64,000 bases of DNA from Hyphomicrobiales bacterium (GTDB taxonomy: Bacteria > Pseudomonadota > Alphaproteobacteria > Rhizobiales > Rhizobiaceae): positions 64,144-128,143 of the forward strand of contig UBKJ01000003.1 of assembly GCA_900465915.1 (NCBI GenBank), given 5' to 3'. Made by a program: the position numbers and the translations under genes. Positions within the stretch are counted from its first letter, which is position 1. Every line of letters begins with the position of its first letter. This document shows positions 45,530 to 55,665 of this stretch, piece after piece. The notes beneath the pieces were generated by a model that saw nothing but the letters and a program-made list of their open reading frames with translations, was not told the origin of the DNA and made no database searches.

Positions 45530-46654
45530 ATGTCAGAAGGATATGATCTCGTCGTCGTCGGCGCGGGCGTCGTCGGCCTCGCCACGGCGCTGGCCGCCGC
45601 GCGCAAGGGCAAGACGGTCGCCGTGGTGGAGCGCAACGCCAGGGCCGTCGGCGCCTCGATCCGCAATTTCGGCTTCGTCACCGTGTCGGGCCAGAAGGCG
45701 GGCGAGCATTGGGCGCGGGCGCGGCGCACGCGCGACGTCTGGGCCGAGGTCGCGCCGGAAGCCGGCATAGAGGTGCTGCATCGCGGCCTCGTCATGCCGG
45801 CCTATCGCGCCGAGGCCGAGGCGGTGCTCGACGCCTTCCTCGAAACGCCGATGGGCGCCGAATGCCGCCGCCTCACGCCGGCCGAGGCGCTGGAGCATGT
45901 GCCGTCGATCCGCGCCGCCGGCATGCGCGGCGCGCTCTATAGCCCGCATGAATTGCGGGTGGAATCGAAGACCGCGATCCCCAAGCTGGCGGCCTGGCTC
46001 GAAAAGAAGCACGGCGTCACCTTCCACTGGAGCACGGCGGTGCTGGGCGTCGACGGCGGCCGGGTCGAGACCAGCCGCGGCGTCCTGAACGCCGATGCGG
46101 TGGCGATCTGCCCCGGCGACGATTTCTCGACGCTGTTTCCCGAGCGCATCGCGGCCTACGGGCTCAAGGTCTGCACCCTGCAGATGCTGCGGGTGGAGCC
46201 GACACAGCCGGCGCGCTTCGGCGCGGCGGTGATGTCGGATCTGAGCTTCGGCCGCTACGAGGGCTTCGCCGACCTCCCGGAAGGCCGCGTCCTTTCCGGG
46301 CGGCTGGACGCGGAACTCGCCGAAACGCGCGCCGCCGGCGTCCATATCATCGCGGTGCAGTCGGCGGACGGCTCGCTGGTGGTGGGCGACAGCCACGTCT
46401 ATGGCGACGCGCAGCAGCCCTTCGCCGAGGAGCGGGTCGACGGCCTCGTCCTCTACGCTTTCGACCAGGTCTTCGATATGCCCGGCCGCCGCGTCGCGGC
46501 GCGCTGGGTGGGCACCTACGCCTCGGCCAGCGACCGCGTCGTGCTGGTCGACAAGCCGGCCGACGACATCCGCATCGTCATGGTGACGGGCGGCACCGGC
46601 GCCTCGACCGGATTCGCGCTTGGCGAACAGGTCGTTTCCGATATTTTCGCATGA
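45530..46654 (+). CDS. FAD-dependent oxidoreductase of phosphonate loci (TIGR03364-like)
   Basis: A 374-residue DAO/glycine-oxidase-fold flavoenzyme: VVVGAGVVGLATALAAARKG (dinucleotide binding), VERNARAVGASIRNFGF, and MVTGGTGASTGFALGEQV at the C-terminus. Enzymes of this group sit next to phnX. Published work on such recurrent enzymes indicates oxidation of AEP or N-methyl-AEP to phosphonoacetaldehyde. No phnW transaminase lies in the window, so this enzyme probably supplies the PhnX substrate. Confidence 0.85.
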   Translation: MSEGYDLVVVGAGVVGLATALAAARKGKTVAVVERNARAVGASIRNFGFVTVSGQKAGEHWARARRTRDVWAEVAPEAGIEVLHRGLVMPAYRAEAEAVLDAFLETPMGAECRRLTPAEALEHVPSIRAAGMRGALYSPHELRVESKTAIPKLAAWLEKKHGVTFHWSTAVLGVDGGRVETSRGVLNADAVAICPGDDFSTLFPERIAAYGLKVCTLQMLRVEPTQPARFGAAVMSDLSFGRYEGFADLPEGRVLSGRLDAELAETRAAGVHIIAVQSADGSLVVGDSHVYGDAQQPFAEERVDGLVLYAFDQVFDMPGRRVAARWVGTYASASDRVVLVDKPADDIRIVMVTGGTGASTGFALGEQVVSDIFA

Positions 46655-46667
46655 TAGGAGGAATACA

Positions 46668-47480
46668 ATGAATCATCTCAAAGCCGCTGTTTTCGACTGG
46701 GCCGGCACGGTCGTCGATTTCGGGTCCTTCGCGCCGATGGGCGTGTTCGTCGAGACCTTCAAGCGCTTCGGCGTCGAGGTCTCCATCGCCGAGGCGCGCG
46801 AGCCGATGGGCCTGCCGAAATGGGACCATATCGTCGCCATGCTCAACCAGCCGCGCATCGCCGCCGCCTGGGCCGAGACGCACGGCCGCGCCGCGACTGA
46901 GGCCGACGTCCAGGCCATCTATGACGTCTTCGTGCCGATGAACGAGGAAGTGGTCAGCGATTATTGCGCGCTCGTCCCCGGCGCGCTCGACACGATGAAG
47001 GGCCTGCGCGAACGCGGCCTCAAGATCGGCTCCACCACCGGCTATACGCGCTCGATCATGGAGCGCGTGCTGCCGCTGGCGGCGAAGCAGGGCTACGAGC
47101 CGGACAATCTGGTCTGCGCCGGCGACCTGCCGCAGGGCCGCCCGACGCCGATGAACATGTACAAGTGCTTCCTCGACCTCGGCGTCTGGCCGGCTTCGGC
47201 GGTGGTCAAGGTGGACGACACCGGCGTGGGCCTGGACGAGGGCCGCGAGGCCGGCTGCTGGACCGTGGGCCTGGCGCTCTCCGGCAACGAGGCCGGCGTG
47301 ACGCCGGAAGAACTGGCCGCATTGTCCGACGCCGACCGCGCCGCGCTGCGCGAGAAGGCCAGCGCCGCGCTGCGCCGCCACCAGCCCGACTACATCATCG
47401 ACACGGTGGCCGATCTTCTGCCGATCATCGACGAGATCGAGGCGCGGCTGGCCAAGGGCGAACGCCCCGGCGCGCGCTGA
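46668..47480 (+). CDS. phnX: Phosphonoacetaldehyde hydrolase (phosphonatase)
   Basis: A 270-residue HAD-family enzyme that cleaves the C-P bond of phosphonoacetaldehyde to acetaldehyde and phosphate. The nucleophile Asp10 is in VFDWAGTVVDFGS, and the Schiff-base Lys51 in MGLPKWDHI marks phosphonatase rather than other HAD members. STTGYTRSIM and VKVDDTGVG are HAD motifs II and IV. ATG 46668 has taggagga upstream; the earlier frame mirrors the flavoenzyme end. Confidence 0.96.
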   Translation: MNHLKAAVFDWAGTVVDFGSFAPMGVFVETFKRFGVEVSIAEAREPMGLPKWDHIVAMLNQPRIAAAWAETHGRAATEADVQAIYDVFVPMNEEVVSDYCALVPGALDTMKGLRERGLKIGSTTGYTRSIMERVLPLAAKQGYEPDNLVCAGDLPQGRPTPMNMYKCFLDLGVWPASAVVKVDDTGVGLDEGREAGCWTVGLALSGNEAGVTPEELAALSDADRAALREKASAALRRHQPDYIIDTVADLLPIIDEIEARLAKGERPGAR

Positions 47481-47498
47481 GGCCTTTTGCAAGACAGA

Positions 47499-47523
47499 CC
47501 GGCGCGCCGACAGGGCGCGCCGG
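47499..47523. terminator. GC-rich hairpin between convergent genes
   Basis: CCGGCGCGCC and GGCGCGCCGG form a perfect 10-bp stem around GACAG, exactly between the convergent phnX and the PLP-enzyme gene. There is no T run, so it is a weak or Rho-assisted terminator. Confidence 0.5.
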
Positions 47524-47529
47524 GAACTC

Positions 47530-48726
47530 TTAGCCGCGGCCGGTCAGCGCCTGCACGAGGTCCCGCTCCAGATCGACGGGGTCCTCCAACCCGATCGAAA
47601 GCCGGACGAGCTGCGGGCCGACGCCGGTCTCGTTCTTGCGGTCCTCCGGCACCACGGCGTGGGTCAGCGAGAAGGGATGCTGGATCAGGCTCTCGACGCT
47701 GCCCAGGCTGACCGCGAAGCGGAAATAGCGGGTCGAGGTCAGCACCCGCTCGACGCGCGCCTGATCGCCCTTCAGCTCCATCGAGATCACGCAGCCGAAA
47801 TTCAGCATCTGCCGCGCCGCAAGCTCATGCTGCGGATGGCTGGCGAGGCCCGGATAGACGACGCGGTCGAGGCCCAGCTCCGCCGCGCGGCGCTCCAGCC
47901 CGGCGGCGATCGTCAGCGCCGATTGCGCCTGCCGCGCGCTGCGCAGCTCCAGCGTCTTCAGCGAGCGGTGCAAGAGCGCGCAATCGGGCGGCGACATCAC
48001 CGCGCCGAGCGCGTTCTGGAGATATCGGATCCGCTCGCCCAGCCCGGCCGGCGCGCGCGGCGACACCGCCACCACGCCGCCGAGAAGGTCGGAATGGCCG
48101 TTCAGCATCTTGGTCGCCGAATGCACCACCAGATGCACGCCGTGCTCCATCGGCCTTTGCCCGGCGGGCGAGGAGAAGGTGCTGTCGCAGACGGTGATCG
48201 CGCCCGCCTCGGCCCCGATCCGCGCCACCAGCGACAGGTCGACGATGCGCAGCGTCGGGTTGGACGGCGTCTCGAACCACAGGAGGTCCGGCTTGTGCTC
48301 CGCCGTGGCCCGGCGCAGCGCGTCGGCGTCGGAGAAATCGACGAAGCGCACCTTGTAGCCGGCGGTGGCCGGCCGCACGTCGGCGAGCAGCCGGTAGACG
48401 CCGCCATAGAGATCGTGATGGGCGAGGATGGACGCGCCGGCGGGCAGGGCCTCCAGCAGCGTCGCCGCCGCCGACAGGCCGCTCGGGAAGACGCAGGCCG
48501 TCTCGGCCCCTTCGAGGTCGGCGAGGCAGAGCTCCAGCATGTTGCGGGTGGGATTGCCGCTGCGGGTGTAGTCGAAGCCCTTGCTCTTGCCGATGCCGTC
48601 CTGGACGAAGGTGGTGGCGTGATAGACCGGCGGGATGACCGCGCCGGTCAGCGGGTCCGGCTCCTGGCCGACATGGATGGCCCGGGTCGCGAAGCCGGCC
48701 TGGTTGCGATGGGGTTCGTTGCTCAT
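47530..48726 (-). CDS. Cys/Met metabolism PLP-dependent enzyme (cystathionine gamma-synthase/lyase family)
   Basis: A 398-residue fold-type I trans-sulfuration enzyme: FDYTRSGNPTRNMLE, the PLP-stacking LAHHDLYGGVYRL, FETPSNPTLRIVDL, and the PLP lysine in VVHSATKMLNGHSDLLGG. The family includes cystathionine gamma-synthase, beta/gamma-lyases and methionine gamma-lyase; the exact reaction is not decidable here. It is monocistronic on the minus strand between the phosphonate operon and a divergent hydrolase gene. Confidence 0.88.
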   Translation of the reverse strand: MSNEPHRNQAGFATRAIHVGQEPDPLTGAVIPPVYHATTFVQDGIGKSKGFDYTRSGNPTRNMLELCLADLEGAETACVFPSGLSAAATLLEALPAGASILAHHDLYGGVYRLLADVRPATAGYKVRFVDFSDADALRRATAEHKPDLLWFETPSNPTLRIVDLSLVARIGAEAGAITVCDSTFSSPAGQRPMEHGVHLVVHSATKMLNGHSDLLGGVVAVSPRAPAGLGERIRYLQNALGAVMSPPDCALLHRSLKTLELRSARQAQSALTIAAGLERRAAELGLDRVVYPGLASHPQHELAARQMLNFGCVISMELKGDQARVERVLTSTRYFRFAVSLGSVESLIQHPFSLTHAVVPEDRKNETGVGPQLVRLSIGLEDPVDLERDLVQALTGRG

Positions 48727-48869
48727 GGTTTCAGCCTTCCGTTGGCCTCGGATGTAGAAGCCGCGCCGCCGCCGGTCAAGCGCCGCGAAGGCCTGGCGAG
48801 TTGCGCTTCCGGCCGCCGATCGGCTATGCCATTGCGGGGCCTTATCGCAGGCTTGAAAGGGAGCATGTC

Positions 48870-49715
48870 ATGAAATTTCTTCGCTATGGCGAGCCGGGAC
48901 GGGAAAAGCCCGGCCTTCTCGACGCCGAGGGGCGGATTCGCGATCTGTCCGCGCATGTCGCCGACCTGTCCGGCGCGGCGCTGGACCCGGACGCGCTGGC
49001 GCGGCTGGGCGCGCTCGATCCGGCCGCCTTGCCGCTGGTGGAGGGCGATCCGCGCCTCGGCCCCTGCGTCGCCGGGACGGGCAAGATGATCTGCATCGGC
49101 CTCAATTATTCCGACCACGCCGCCGAGACCGGTGCGGCGGTTCCCTCCGAGCCGATCGTCTTCATGAAGGCCACCTCCGCCATCGTCGGCCCGAACGACG
49201 GCCTCGTCATTCCGCGCGGCTCGCAGAAGACCGACTGGGAGGTCGAGCTCGGCGTCGTCATCGGCCGCTGCGCCAAATATGTGCGCGAGGAAGAGGCGCT
49301 CGATTACGTCGCGGGCTATTGCGTCGTGCATGACGTGTCGGAGCGCGCCTTCCAGACCGAGCGCCAGGGCCAATGGACCAAGGGCAAGTCCTGCGACACC
49401 TTCGGTCCGACCGGGCCGTGGCTGGTGACGAAGGACGAGGTCGCCGATCCGCAAAATCTGAACCTGTGGCTGAAGCTCAACGGCGAGACGATGCAGGACG
49501 GAACCACGGCGACCATGATCTACGGCGTGCGCCATCTCGTCTCGTATCTGTCGCAGTTCATGTCGCTGCATCCCGGTGACGTCATCTCCACCGGCACGCC
49601 GCCTGGCGTCGGCATGGGCATGAAGCCGCCGCGTTATCTGAAGCCCGGCGATGTGGTGGAGCTCGGCGTTGAGGGATTGGGCTCGCAAAAGCAGGCCGTA
49701 CGCGCCGATAGCTAA
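48870..49715 (+). CDS. Fumarylacetoacetate hydrolase family protein (diketo-deoxy acid hydrolase / ureidoglycolate lyase-like)
   Basis: A 281-residue FAH-family enzyme: MKFLRYGEPGREKPGLLD start, ICIGLNYSDHAAE, PIVFMKATSAIVGPND, and the metal-binding DWEVELGVVIG (Glu, Glu) plus GDVISTGTPPGVGMG. Close relatives hydrolyse 2,4-diketo-3-deoxy-L-fuconate or are annotated ureidoglycolate lyase. ATG 48870 has aaaggga upstream. An intrinsic terminator follows. Confidence 0.88.
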   Translation: MKFLRYGEPGREKPGLLDAEGRIRDLSAHVADLSGAALDPDALARLGALDPAALPLVEGDPRLGPCVAGTGKMICIGLNYSDHAAETGAAVPSEPIVFMKATSAIVGPNDGLVIPRGSQKTDWEVELGVVIGRCAKYVREEEALDYVAGYCVVHDVSERAFQTERQGQWTKGKSCDTFGPTGPWLVTKDEVADPQNLNLWLKLNGETMQDGTTATMIYGVRHLVSYLSQFMSLHPGDVISTGTPPGVGMGMKPPRYLKPGDVVELGVEGLGSQKQAVRADS

Positions 49716-49735
49716 GTTGGTCGCTAAATAAGAAA

Positions 49736-49763
49736 CAGCGCCCGCTCCATCGGACCGGGCGCT
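49736..49763. terminator. Intrinsic terminator between convergent genes
   Basis: AGCGCCCG and CGGGCGCT form a perfect 8-bp stem followed by GCTTTGTTT. It separates the convergent FAH-family and MFS genes. Confidence 0.75.
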
Positions 49764-49770
49764 GCTTTGT

Positions 49771-51093
49771 TTAGTTATGCAACGCCCGCGTGAGGCTGAT
49801 GGCCGCGATGGTGCAGATGGCGCCGGAGATCAGATATCCTCCGATGAAGATGATGCCGAAATTGCTGGCGAGGCCCAGCGCCACCAGTGGGGCGAAGGCC
49901 GCGCCCACCAGCCAGGCCAGGTCCGAGGTCAGCGCCGCGCCGGTGTAGCGGTAATATTTCGTGAAGCGCGCGGCGACGGAGCCGGAGGACTGGCCGAAAT
50001 TGAGCCCGAGGATGGCGAAGCCGATCAGGATATAGGCGTCCTGGCCCGTTTCGCCGGCGTCGAGCAGGAACGGCGCCGAGAAGGAGAAGATGGCGATCAG
50101 GATGGCGCCGACCATGAGCTGGCTGCGCCGGCCGATGCGGTCGGCGATGACGCCGGAGAGCACGATGCCGATGGCGCAGATGCAGGCGCCGAGAACCTGG
50201 ACCCACAGGAAATGCTCGACCGACTGGCCGCCCGTCAGCGTCACCCAGCTCAGCGGGAAGATGGTGACGAGGTGGAACATGGCGAAGGTCGCCAGCGGCA
50301 CGAAGGCGCCGAGGATGACGTCGAGGCTGTGCTTGCTGAGCATCTCAAAGATCGGCCGCGCCTGCAGTTCCTGCTCGTCCATCGCCGCGCCGAACTCCTT
50401 GCTGGCGACGATGCGCAGGCGGGCGAACAGCGCCACCACGTTGATGGCGAAGGCGACGAAGAACGGATAGCGCCAGCCCCACTCGATGAAGTCCTGCTGC
50501 GACAGGTTGCTGACGAAATAGCCGTAGAGCAGGCTCGCCAGCGCGAAGCCGATCGGCGCGCCGAGCTGCGGGATCATGGCGTACCAGCCGCGATGGTTGG
50601 CCGGCGCGCTGAGGTTGAGCAGCGAGGCTAGGCCGTCCCAGGCGCCGCCGAGCGCGAAACCCTGTCCCAGCCGGAACAGCGCTAGGAGCGCGATCGACCA
50701 GTAGCCGAGCGTCTCGTAGCCCGGCAGGAAGGCGATGGAGGCCGTCGAGCCGCCGAGAATCACCAGCGCGATGGTGAGCTTGGTGCCGCGCCCGTAATGG
50801 CGGTCGACCCACATGAAGACGAAGGAGCCGACCGGCCGCGCCAGGAAGGCGAGCGGGAACAGGGCGAAGGACAGGAGCGTCGCCGTGATGGGGTTGGCCA
50901 CGAAGGGAAAGATCAGCTTCGGGAAGACCAGCACCGAGCCGAGGCCGTAGACGAAGAAATCGAAGAATTCCGACGTTCGGCCGATCACCACGCCGATGGC
51001 GATGCTGCCCGGCGACAGCGGCTTGTCGTCCTCATGGATGCGGCGGGCGTCCCGCTCCAGGCCGGTTGAAGTTATGTTGGAGGCCGAAACCAT
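49771..51093 (-). CDS. MFS transporter, metabolite:H+ symporter (MHS) type
   Basis: A 440-residue MFS protein with 12 hydrophobic helices; GRTSEFFDFFVYGLGSVLVFPKLIF in the first helix is the MHS signature region, followed by PVGSFVFMWVDRHYGRGTKL (motif A) and RLGQGFALGGAWDG. MHS carriers bring in carboxylic acids, osmolytes or sugar acids. The frame runs to 51141, but ATG 51093 has ggagag upstream and fits the family. Monocistronic. Confidence 0.88.
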   Translation of the reverse strand: MVSASNITSTGLERDARRIHEDDKPLSPGSIAIGVVIGRTSEFFDFFVYGLGSVLVFPKLIFPFVANPITATLLSFALFPLAFLARPVGSFVFMWVDRHYGRGTKLTIALVILGGSTASIAFLPGYETLGYWSIALLALFRLGQGFALGGAWDGLASLLNLSAPANHRGWYAMIPQLGAPIGFALASLLYGYFVSNLSQQDFIEWGWRYPFFVAFAINVVALFARLRIVASKEFGAAMDEQELQARPIFEMLSKHSLDVILGAFVPLATFAMFHLVTIFPLSWVTLTGGQSVEHFLWVQVLGACICAIGIVLSGVIADRIGRRSQLMVGAILIAIFSFSAPFLLDAGETGQDAYILIGFAILGLNFGQSSGSVAARFTKYYRYTGAALTSDLAWLVGAAFAPLVALGLASNFGIIFIGGYLISGAICTIAAISLTRALHN

Positions 51094-51352
51094 GAAACTC
51101 TCCAGGGGAATTACGTCATGCACTTTGGGAATGTCCCTCAATCCATGACGGAGATCAAGGACGAAGCGGGGGAAAAATCGCAGGCTCCTCCGGTTGTGTA
51201 AATATCCACTGACATAATGCGATTACGTATCGACGCCCGGCTCCAAATTCTTTACGATGCGCGTCAGAATGCAATCCCCCGCCGACGGCTTCCGTTCCCG
51301 ACCGCCGTCAGCTTCCCAATAGGCCGACCCAGACGGAACGTGAGTTAGCCGC

Positions 51353-52486
51353 ATGTCCATGTTATCCCGATTCGCACGATTGTCGCTTGTCACAGCATGT
51401 CTGGCCCCATTCCTGGCCGGGTGCGACATGGTGGTGCTCGCCCCTTCCGGCGACATCGCCATCCAGCAGCGCGACCTGGTCGTCGTCTCGACCCTTCTGA
51501 TGCTGATCATCGTCGTCCCGGTGATCTGTCTCGTCCTACTCTTCGCCTGGCGCTACCGCGCCTCCAACACGTCCGCCCGCTACGATCCCGAATGGCATCA
51601 TTCGACCGGCCTTGAAGTGGCGATCTGGTCGGCGCCGCTGATGATCATCATCGCGCTGGGCGCCATCACCTGGGTCAGCACCCACAAGCTCGATCCCTAT
51701 CGCCCGCTCGACCGCATCGAGGCGGCCAAGCCCATCCCCGCCGACGCCAAGCCGCTCCGGGTCGAGGTGGTGGCGCTCGACTGGAAATGGTTGTTCTTCT
51801 ATCCCGATTACGGCGTCGCCACCGTCAACGAGATGGCCGCGCCGGTCGACACGCCGATCGACTTCAAGCTGACGGCGTCATCGGTGATGAACTCCTTCTA
51901 CGTTCCGGCGCTGGCGGGCATGATCTACGCCATGCCGGGCATGCAGACGCGGCTTCACGCCGTCATCAACAAGCCCGGCGACTATGAGGGCATGTCGTCC
52001 AACTATAGCGGCGCGGGCTTCTCGCATATGCGCTTCAAGTTCCGCGGCCTCGACCAGGCCGGCTTCGACCAGTGGATCGCCGGCGTCAAGCAGGCGGGAA
52101 CCATGCTCAACCGCGACAGCTACGCCAAGCTGCAGAAGCCGAGCATCAAGGAGCCGGTGCGCTATTACGGCGCGGTCGAGAACGGGCTCTACGAGGCCGT
52201 GCTCAACCTGTGCGCCCGGCCCGGCCAGATGTGCATGAACGAGATGGCGCATATCGACCGGATGGGCGGCGCCGGCGTCGATAGCCGCGAGAACCGCGAC
52301 CGGCTGGAATATGACAGCCGCCAGGCCCCGGCCGACGTGGCCCCCGCGCCCGAGGCTTCGGCCCCCGAGGCCGCCGCGCCTGCGACCGCTGCGCCTGGGG
52401 CCGGAACCCCGGCGGCGGCTCCGGCCCCGGCCGAGACGATGGAGCCGATGAACCACGACATGCATAACATGAACAGCACGCAATAG
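51353..52486 (+). CDS. cyoA: Cytochrome bo3 quinol oxidase, subunit II
   Basis: A 377-residue subunit II: lipoprotein signal peptide with lipobox LAGC (Cys24), two transmembrane helices (about 45-65 and 92-112), and a cupredoxin domain ([24 protein letters not shown]) that lacks CuA ligands, as in quinol oxidases. The C-terminal tail (about 325-377) is Ala/Pro-rich and ends Met/His-rich. First gene of cyoABCD, which passes electrons from ubiquinol to oxygen and pumps protons. The 200-base region upstream is AT-rich with no clear promoter call. Confidence 0.95.
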   Translation: MSMLSRFARLSLVTACLAPFLAGCDMVVLAPSGDIAIQQRDLVVVSTLLMLIIVVPVICLVLLFAWRYRASNTSARYDPEWHHSTGLEVAIWSAPLMIIIALGAITWVSTHKLDPYRPLDRIEAAKPIPADAKPLRVEVVALDWKWLFFYPDYGVATVNEMAAPVDTPIDFKLTASSVMNSFYVPALAGMIYAMPGMQTRLHAVINKPGDYEGMSSNYSGAGFSHMRFKFRGLDQAGFDQWIAGVKQAGTMLNRDSYAKLQKPSIKEPVRYYGAVENGLYEAVLNLCARPGQMCMNEMAHIDRMGGAGVDSRENRDRLEYDSRQAPADVAPAPEASAPEAAAPATAAPGAGTPAAAPAPAETMEPMNHDMHNMNSTQ

Positions 52487-52574
52487 GATCGCGTCGGGGA
52501 GGCCGCCGGCCGCCCCGGATCTTCCGGTCCCGCGCTATGCCGCGGGGCGCGTTTCGAGAGATATTGGACAAACC

Positions 52575-54578
52575 ATGTTCGGTGACAACAGTTTGACACG
52601 CTTCATCTTCGGACGGCTCACCTGGGACGCGATCCCCTATCACGAGCCCATCCTCGTCGTGACCTTCATCGGCGTGGCGATCGGCGGCCTCGCCGTGCTG
52701 GCGCTGATCACGAAATATCGGCTCTGGGGCTATCTGTGGAACGAATGGTTCACCAGCGTCGACCACAAGAAGATCGGCGTCATGTATGTGGTGCTGGCGC
52801 TGATCATGCTGCTGCGCGGCTTCGCCGACGCCATCATGATGCGCATGCAGCAGGCCATCGCTTTCAACGGCCATGAGGGCTACCTGCCGCCGCACCATTA
52901 CGACCAGGTCTTCACCGCGCATGGCGTGATCATGATCTTCTTCATGGCCATGCCCTTCGTGACCGGGATGATGAACTTCGTCGTGCCGCTGCAGATCGGC
53001 GCGCGCGACGTGTCCTTTCCCTTCCTCAACAATTTCTCGTTTTGGATGACCACCGCCGGCGCGATCATCATCATGATGTCGCTGTTCGTGGGCGAGTTCG
53101 CGCGCACCGGCTGGCTCGCCTATCCGCCGCTGTCGGGCATCGCCTACAGTCCGGACGTCGGCGTCGACTATTACATATGGGGCCTGCAGGTGGCGGGCGT
53201 GGGCACGACATTGTCGGGCATCAACCTGATAGCGACCATCATCAAGATGCGCGCGCCGGGCATGTCCTTCATGAAGATGCCGGTCTTCACCTGGACCTCG
53301 CTCTGCACCAACATCCTGATCGTCGCCACCTTCCCGATCCTCACCGCCACGCTGGCGCTGCTGTCGCTCGACCGTTACATCGGCACGCATTTCTTCACGA
53401 ACGACCTCGGCGGCAACCCGATGATGTATATCAACCTCATCTGGATCTGGGGCCATCCGGAGGTCTACATCCTCGTGCTGCCGGCCTTCGGCATCTTCTC
53501 CGAGGTCGTGGCCACCTTCTGCGGCAAGCGGCTGTTCGGCTACGCGTCGATGGTCTACGCCACCTGCGTGATCATGATCCTGTCCTATCTGGTGTGGCTG
53601 CACCACTTCTTCACCATGGGATCGGGCGCCTCGGTCAACGCCTTCTTCGGCATCACCACCATGATCATCTCGATCCCGACCGGGGCGAAGATGTTCAACT
53701 GGCTGTTCACCATGTATCGTGGCCGCATCCGCTACGAGGTGCCGATGCTGTGGACGATCGGCTTCATGGTCACCTTCGTCATCGGCGGCATGACCGGCGT
53801 GATGCTGGCCATCCCGCCGGCGGACTTCGTGCTGCACAATTCGCTGTTCCTCATCGCCCATTTCCACAACGTCATCATCGGCGGCGTGGTGTTCGGGCTG
53901 ATGGCCGGCCTCGTCTACTGGTGGCCCAAGGCCTTCGGCTACAAGCTCGACCCGTTCTGGGGCAAGATGAGCTTCTGGTTCTGGCAGATCGGCTTCTTCT
54001 TCGCCTTCATGCCGCTCTATGTGCTCGGCCTCAAGGGCGTCACCCGCCGCCTCAGCCAGTTCGACGATCCGTCGCTGCAGATCTGGTTCGTCGTCGCCGC
54101 CTTCGGCGCCGTGCTGATCGCGCTCGGCATCGCCTCCTTCCTGGTGCAGCTCGTGGTCAGCTTCATGCGCCGCGACGAGCTGCGCGACACCACGGGCGAT
54201 CCCTGGCACGGCCGCACGCTGGAATGGTCGACCTCGTCGCCGCCGCCCGACTACAACTTCGCCTTCACGCCGGTCGTGCACGATCACGACAGCTGGTGGG
54301 ACATGAAGAACCGCGGCTACGAGCGTCCGCTCGGCGGCTACCTGCCGATCCACATGCCGAAGAACACCGGCGCGGGCGTCATCCTGGCCGCCCTCAACGT
54401 GGTGCTCGCCTTCGCATTGATCTGGTGGATCTGGTGGCTGGCGGCGCTGTCCTTCGTCGCCATCCTCGCCGTGGCCATCGCCCATACCTTCAACTACAAG
54501 CGCGATTTCTACATTCCCGCCGCCACCGTCGCCGCGACCGAGGACGCGCGCACCAAGCTGCTTGCAGGACAGGTCTGA
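52575..54578 (+). CDS. cyoB: Cytochrome bo3 quinol oxidase, subunit I
   Basis: A 667-residue haem-copper oxidase subunit I. It carries the CuB/Tyr crosslink motif [14 protein letters not shown], the paired CuB histidines in WLHHFFTMG, and HFHNVIIGG with the haem o3 and b ligands. About 15 transmembrane helices, the usual CyoB length. It binds haem b, haem o3 and CuB and reduces oxygen to water. No cyoE (haem O synthase) follows, so that gene must be elsewhere. Confidence 0.97.
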   Translation: MFGDNSLTRFIFGRLTWDAIPYHEPILVVTFIGVAIGGLAVLALITKYRLWGYLWNEWFTSVDHKKIGVMYVVLALIMLLRGFADAIMMRMQQAIAFNGHEGYLPPHHYDQVFTAHGVIMIFFMAMPFVTGMMNFVVPLQIGARDVSFPFLNNFSFWMTTAGAIIIMMSLFVGEFARTGWLAYPPLSGIAYSPDVGVDYYIWGLQVAGVGTTLSGINLIATIIKMRAPGMSFMKMPVFTWTSLCTNILIVATFPILTATLALLSLDRYIGTHFFTNDLGGNPMMYINLIWIWGHPEVYILVLPAFGIFSEVVATFCGKRLFGYASMVYATCVIMILSYLVWLHHFFTMGSGASVNAFFGITTMIISIPTGAKMFNWLFTMYRGRIRYEVPMLWTIGFMVTFVIGGMTGVMLAIPPADFVLHNSLFLIAHFHNVIIGGVVFGLMAGLVYWWPKAFGYKLDPFWGKMSFWFWQIGFFFAFMPLYVLGLKGVTRRLSQFDDPSLQIWFVVAAFGAVLIALGIASFLVQLVVSFMRRDELRDTTGDPWHGRTLEWSTSSPPPDYNFAFTPVVHDHDSWWDMKNRGYERPLGGYLPIHMPKNTGAGVILAALNVVLAFALIWWIWWLAALSFVAILAVAIAHTFNYKRDFYIPAATVAATEDARTKLLAGQV

Positions 54579-54581
54579 ACC

Positions 54582-55202
54582 ATGAGCGAGACATATCTGC
54601 GTGAGGGCGAAAAGCCGCAATTCCATCTGACGGAAGATCATCACCCGGAAAACAGCACCATGCTGGGTTTCTGGCTCTACCTGATGAGCGACTGCCTGAT
54701 CTTCGCCGTGCTGTTCGCGACCTACGGCGTGCTGGGCCACAACTACGCCGCCGGTCCGGCGCCGGCCGACCTGTTCGACCTCGACCTCGTCGCCGTCAAC
54801 ACCGCGATGCTGCTGCTATCCTCCATCACCTACGGCTTCGCCATGCTGAAGATGGAGCGCGACGCCAAGGGCGCGACGCTGTTCTGGCTGTTCGTCACCG
54901 GCATCTTCGGCGCGATCTTCCTCGGCATCGAAATCTACGAGTTCCGCCACCTCATCCATGAGGGCGCGGGGCCGACGCGCTCGGCCTTCCTGTCGTCCTT
55001 CTTCACGCTGGTCGGCACGCACGGCCTGCACGTCACCTTCGGCATTATCTGGCTGATCACGCTGATGGCGCAGGTGGCCAAGCACGGCCTGATCCCCGAA
55101 AACCGCCGCCGCCTGATGTGCCTGTCGATGTTCTGGCATTTCCTCGACGTCGTCTGGATCGGCGTCTTTTCCTTCGTCTATCTGCTGGGAGTTCTCGGAT
55201 GA
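54582..55202 (+). CDS. cyoC: Cytochrome bo3 quinol oxidase, subunit III
   Basis: A 206-residue five-helix subunit III: LGFWLYLMSDCLIFAVLFATYGVL, then GTHGLHVTFGIIWL and FWHFLDVVWIGVFSFVYLLG are family signatures. It stabilises the oxidase complex. It begins three bases after cyoB and overlaps cyoD by four bases (ATGA). Confidence 0.96.
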   Translation: MSETYLREGEKPQFHLTEDHHPENSTMLGFWLYLMSDCLIFAVLFATYGVLGHNYAAGPAPADLFDLDLVAVNTAMLLLSSITYGFAMLKMERDAKGATLFWLFVTGIFGAIFLGIEIYEFRHLIHEGAGPTRSAFLSSFFTLVGTHGLHVTFGIIWLITLMAQVAKHGLIPENRRRLMCLSMFWHFLDVVWIGVFSFVYLLGVLG

Positions 55203-55594
55203 GCGCGCACGGCCCCTCACATTCGCACGCGGCGCATCACGACGGCCATCACGGCTCCGAGGCCGCGCACGGCACTTTCGGCAGCTATGTGACCGGCTTC
55301 GTCCTGTCGGTCATCCTGACGGCCATTCCCTTCTGGCTGGTGATGCACGGCGTGTTCTCCAGCAAGCTCCTGACCGCCGTCCTCGTCATGGCGATCGGCG
55401 CGGTCCAGATCGTGGTGCACATGATCTATTTCCTGCACATGAACACCCGCTCGGAAGGCGGCTGGACGCTGATGGCGCTGATCTTCACGCTGATCATCGT
55501 CGGCATCGCGCTGTCCGGCTCGCTGTGGGTCATGCACCACCTCAACGTCAACATGATGCCGATGACCGGCGACATGATGAAGAACATGCCGTAG
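55199..55594 (+). CDS. cyoD: Cytochrome bo3 quinol oxidase, subunit IV
   Basis: A 131-residue subunit IV with a His-rich N-terminal tail (HSHAAHHDGHHG) and three transmembrane helices (TGFVLSVILTAIPFWLV, then VQIVVHMIYFLHM, and IVGIALSGSLWVM). It aids assembly of the CuB site. ATG 55199 shares ATGA with the cyoC stop. A terminator follows and no cyoE is present. Confidence 0.94.
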   Translation: MSAHGPSHSHAAHHDGHHGSEAAHGTFGSYVTGFVLSVILTAIPFWLVMHGVFSSKLLTAVLVMAIGAVQIVVHMIYFLHMNTRSEGGWTLMALIFTLIIVGIALSGSLWVMHHLNVNMMPMTGDMMKNMP

Positions 55595-55613
55595 CGGCGT
55601 TCGCCTTAGGAAA

Positions 55614-55650
55614 CGAAAAAGCCCGGCTGTCTGGCCGGGCTTTTTTTTAT
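55614..55650. terminator. Intrinsic terminator after cyoD
   Basis: AAAAAGCCCGGC and GCCGGGCTTTTTT enclose TGTCTG, giving a GC stem followed by eight Ts. The A-run on the other side makes it usable for the convergent LacI-family gene too. Confidence 0.92.
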
Positions 55651-55665
55651 TGAAGACAACGCCCG

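Noticed and set aside
52203-54740. 845-codon minus-strand frame over cyoB/cyoC
   Set aside because: Antisense His/Asp/Arg-rich sequence; cyoA-D on the plus strand have all metal-ligand motifs.
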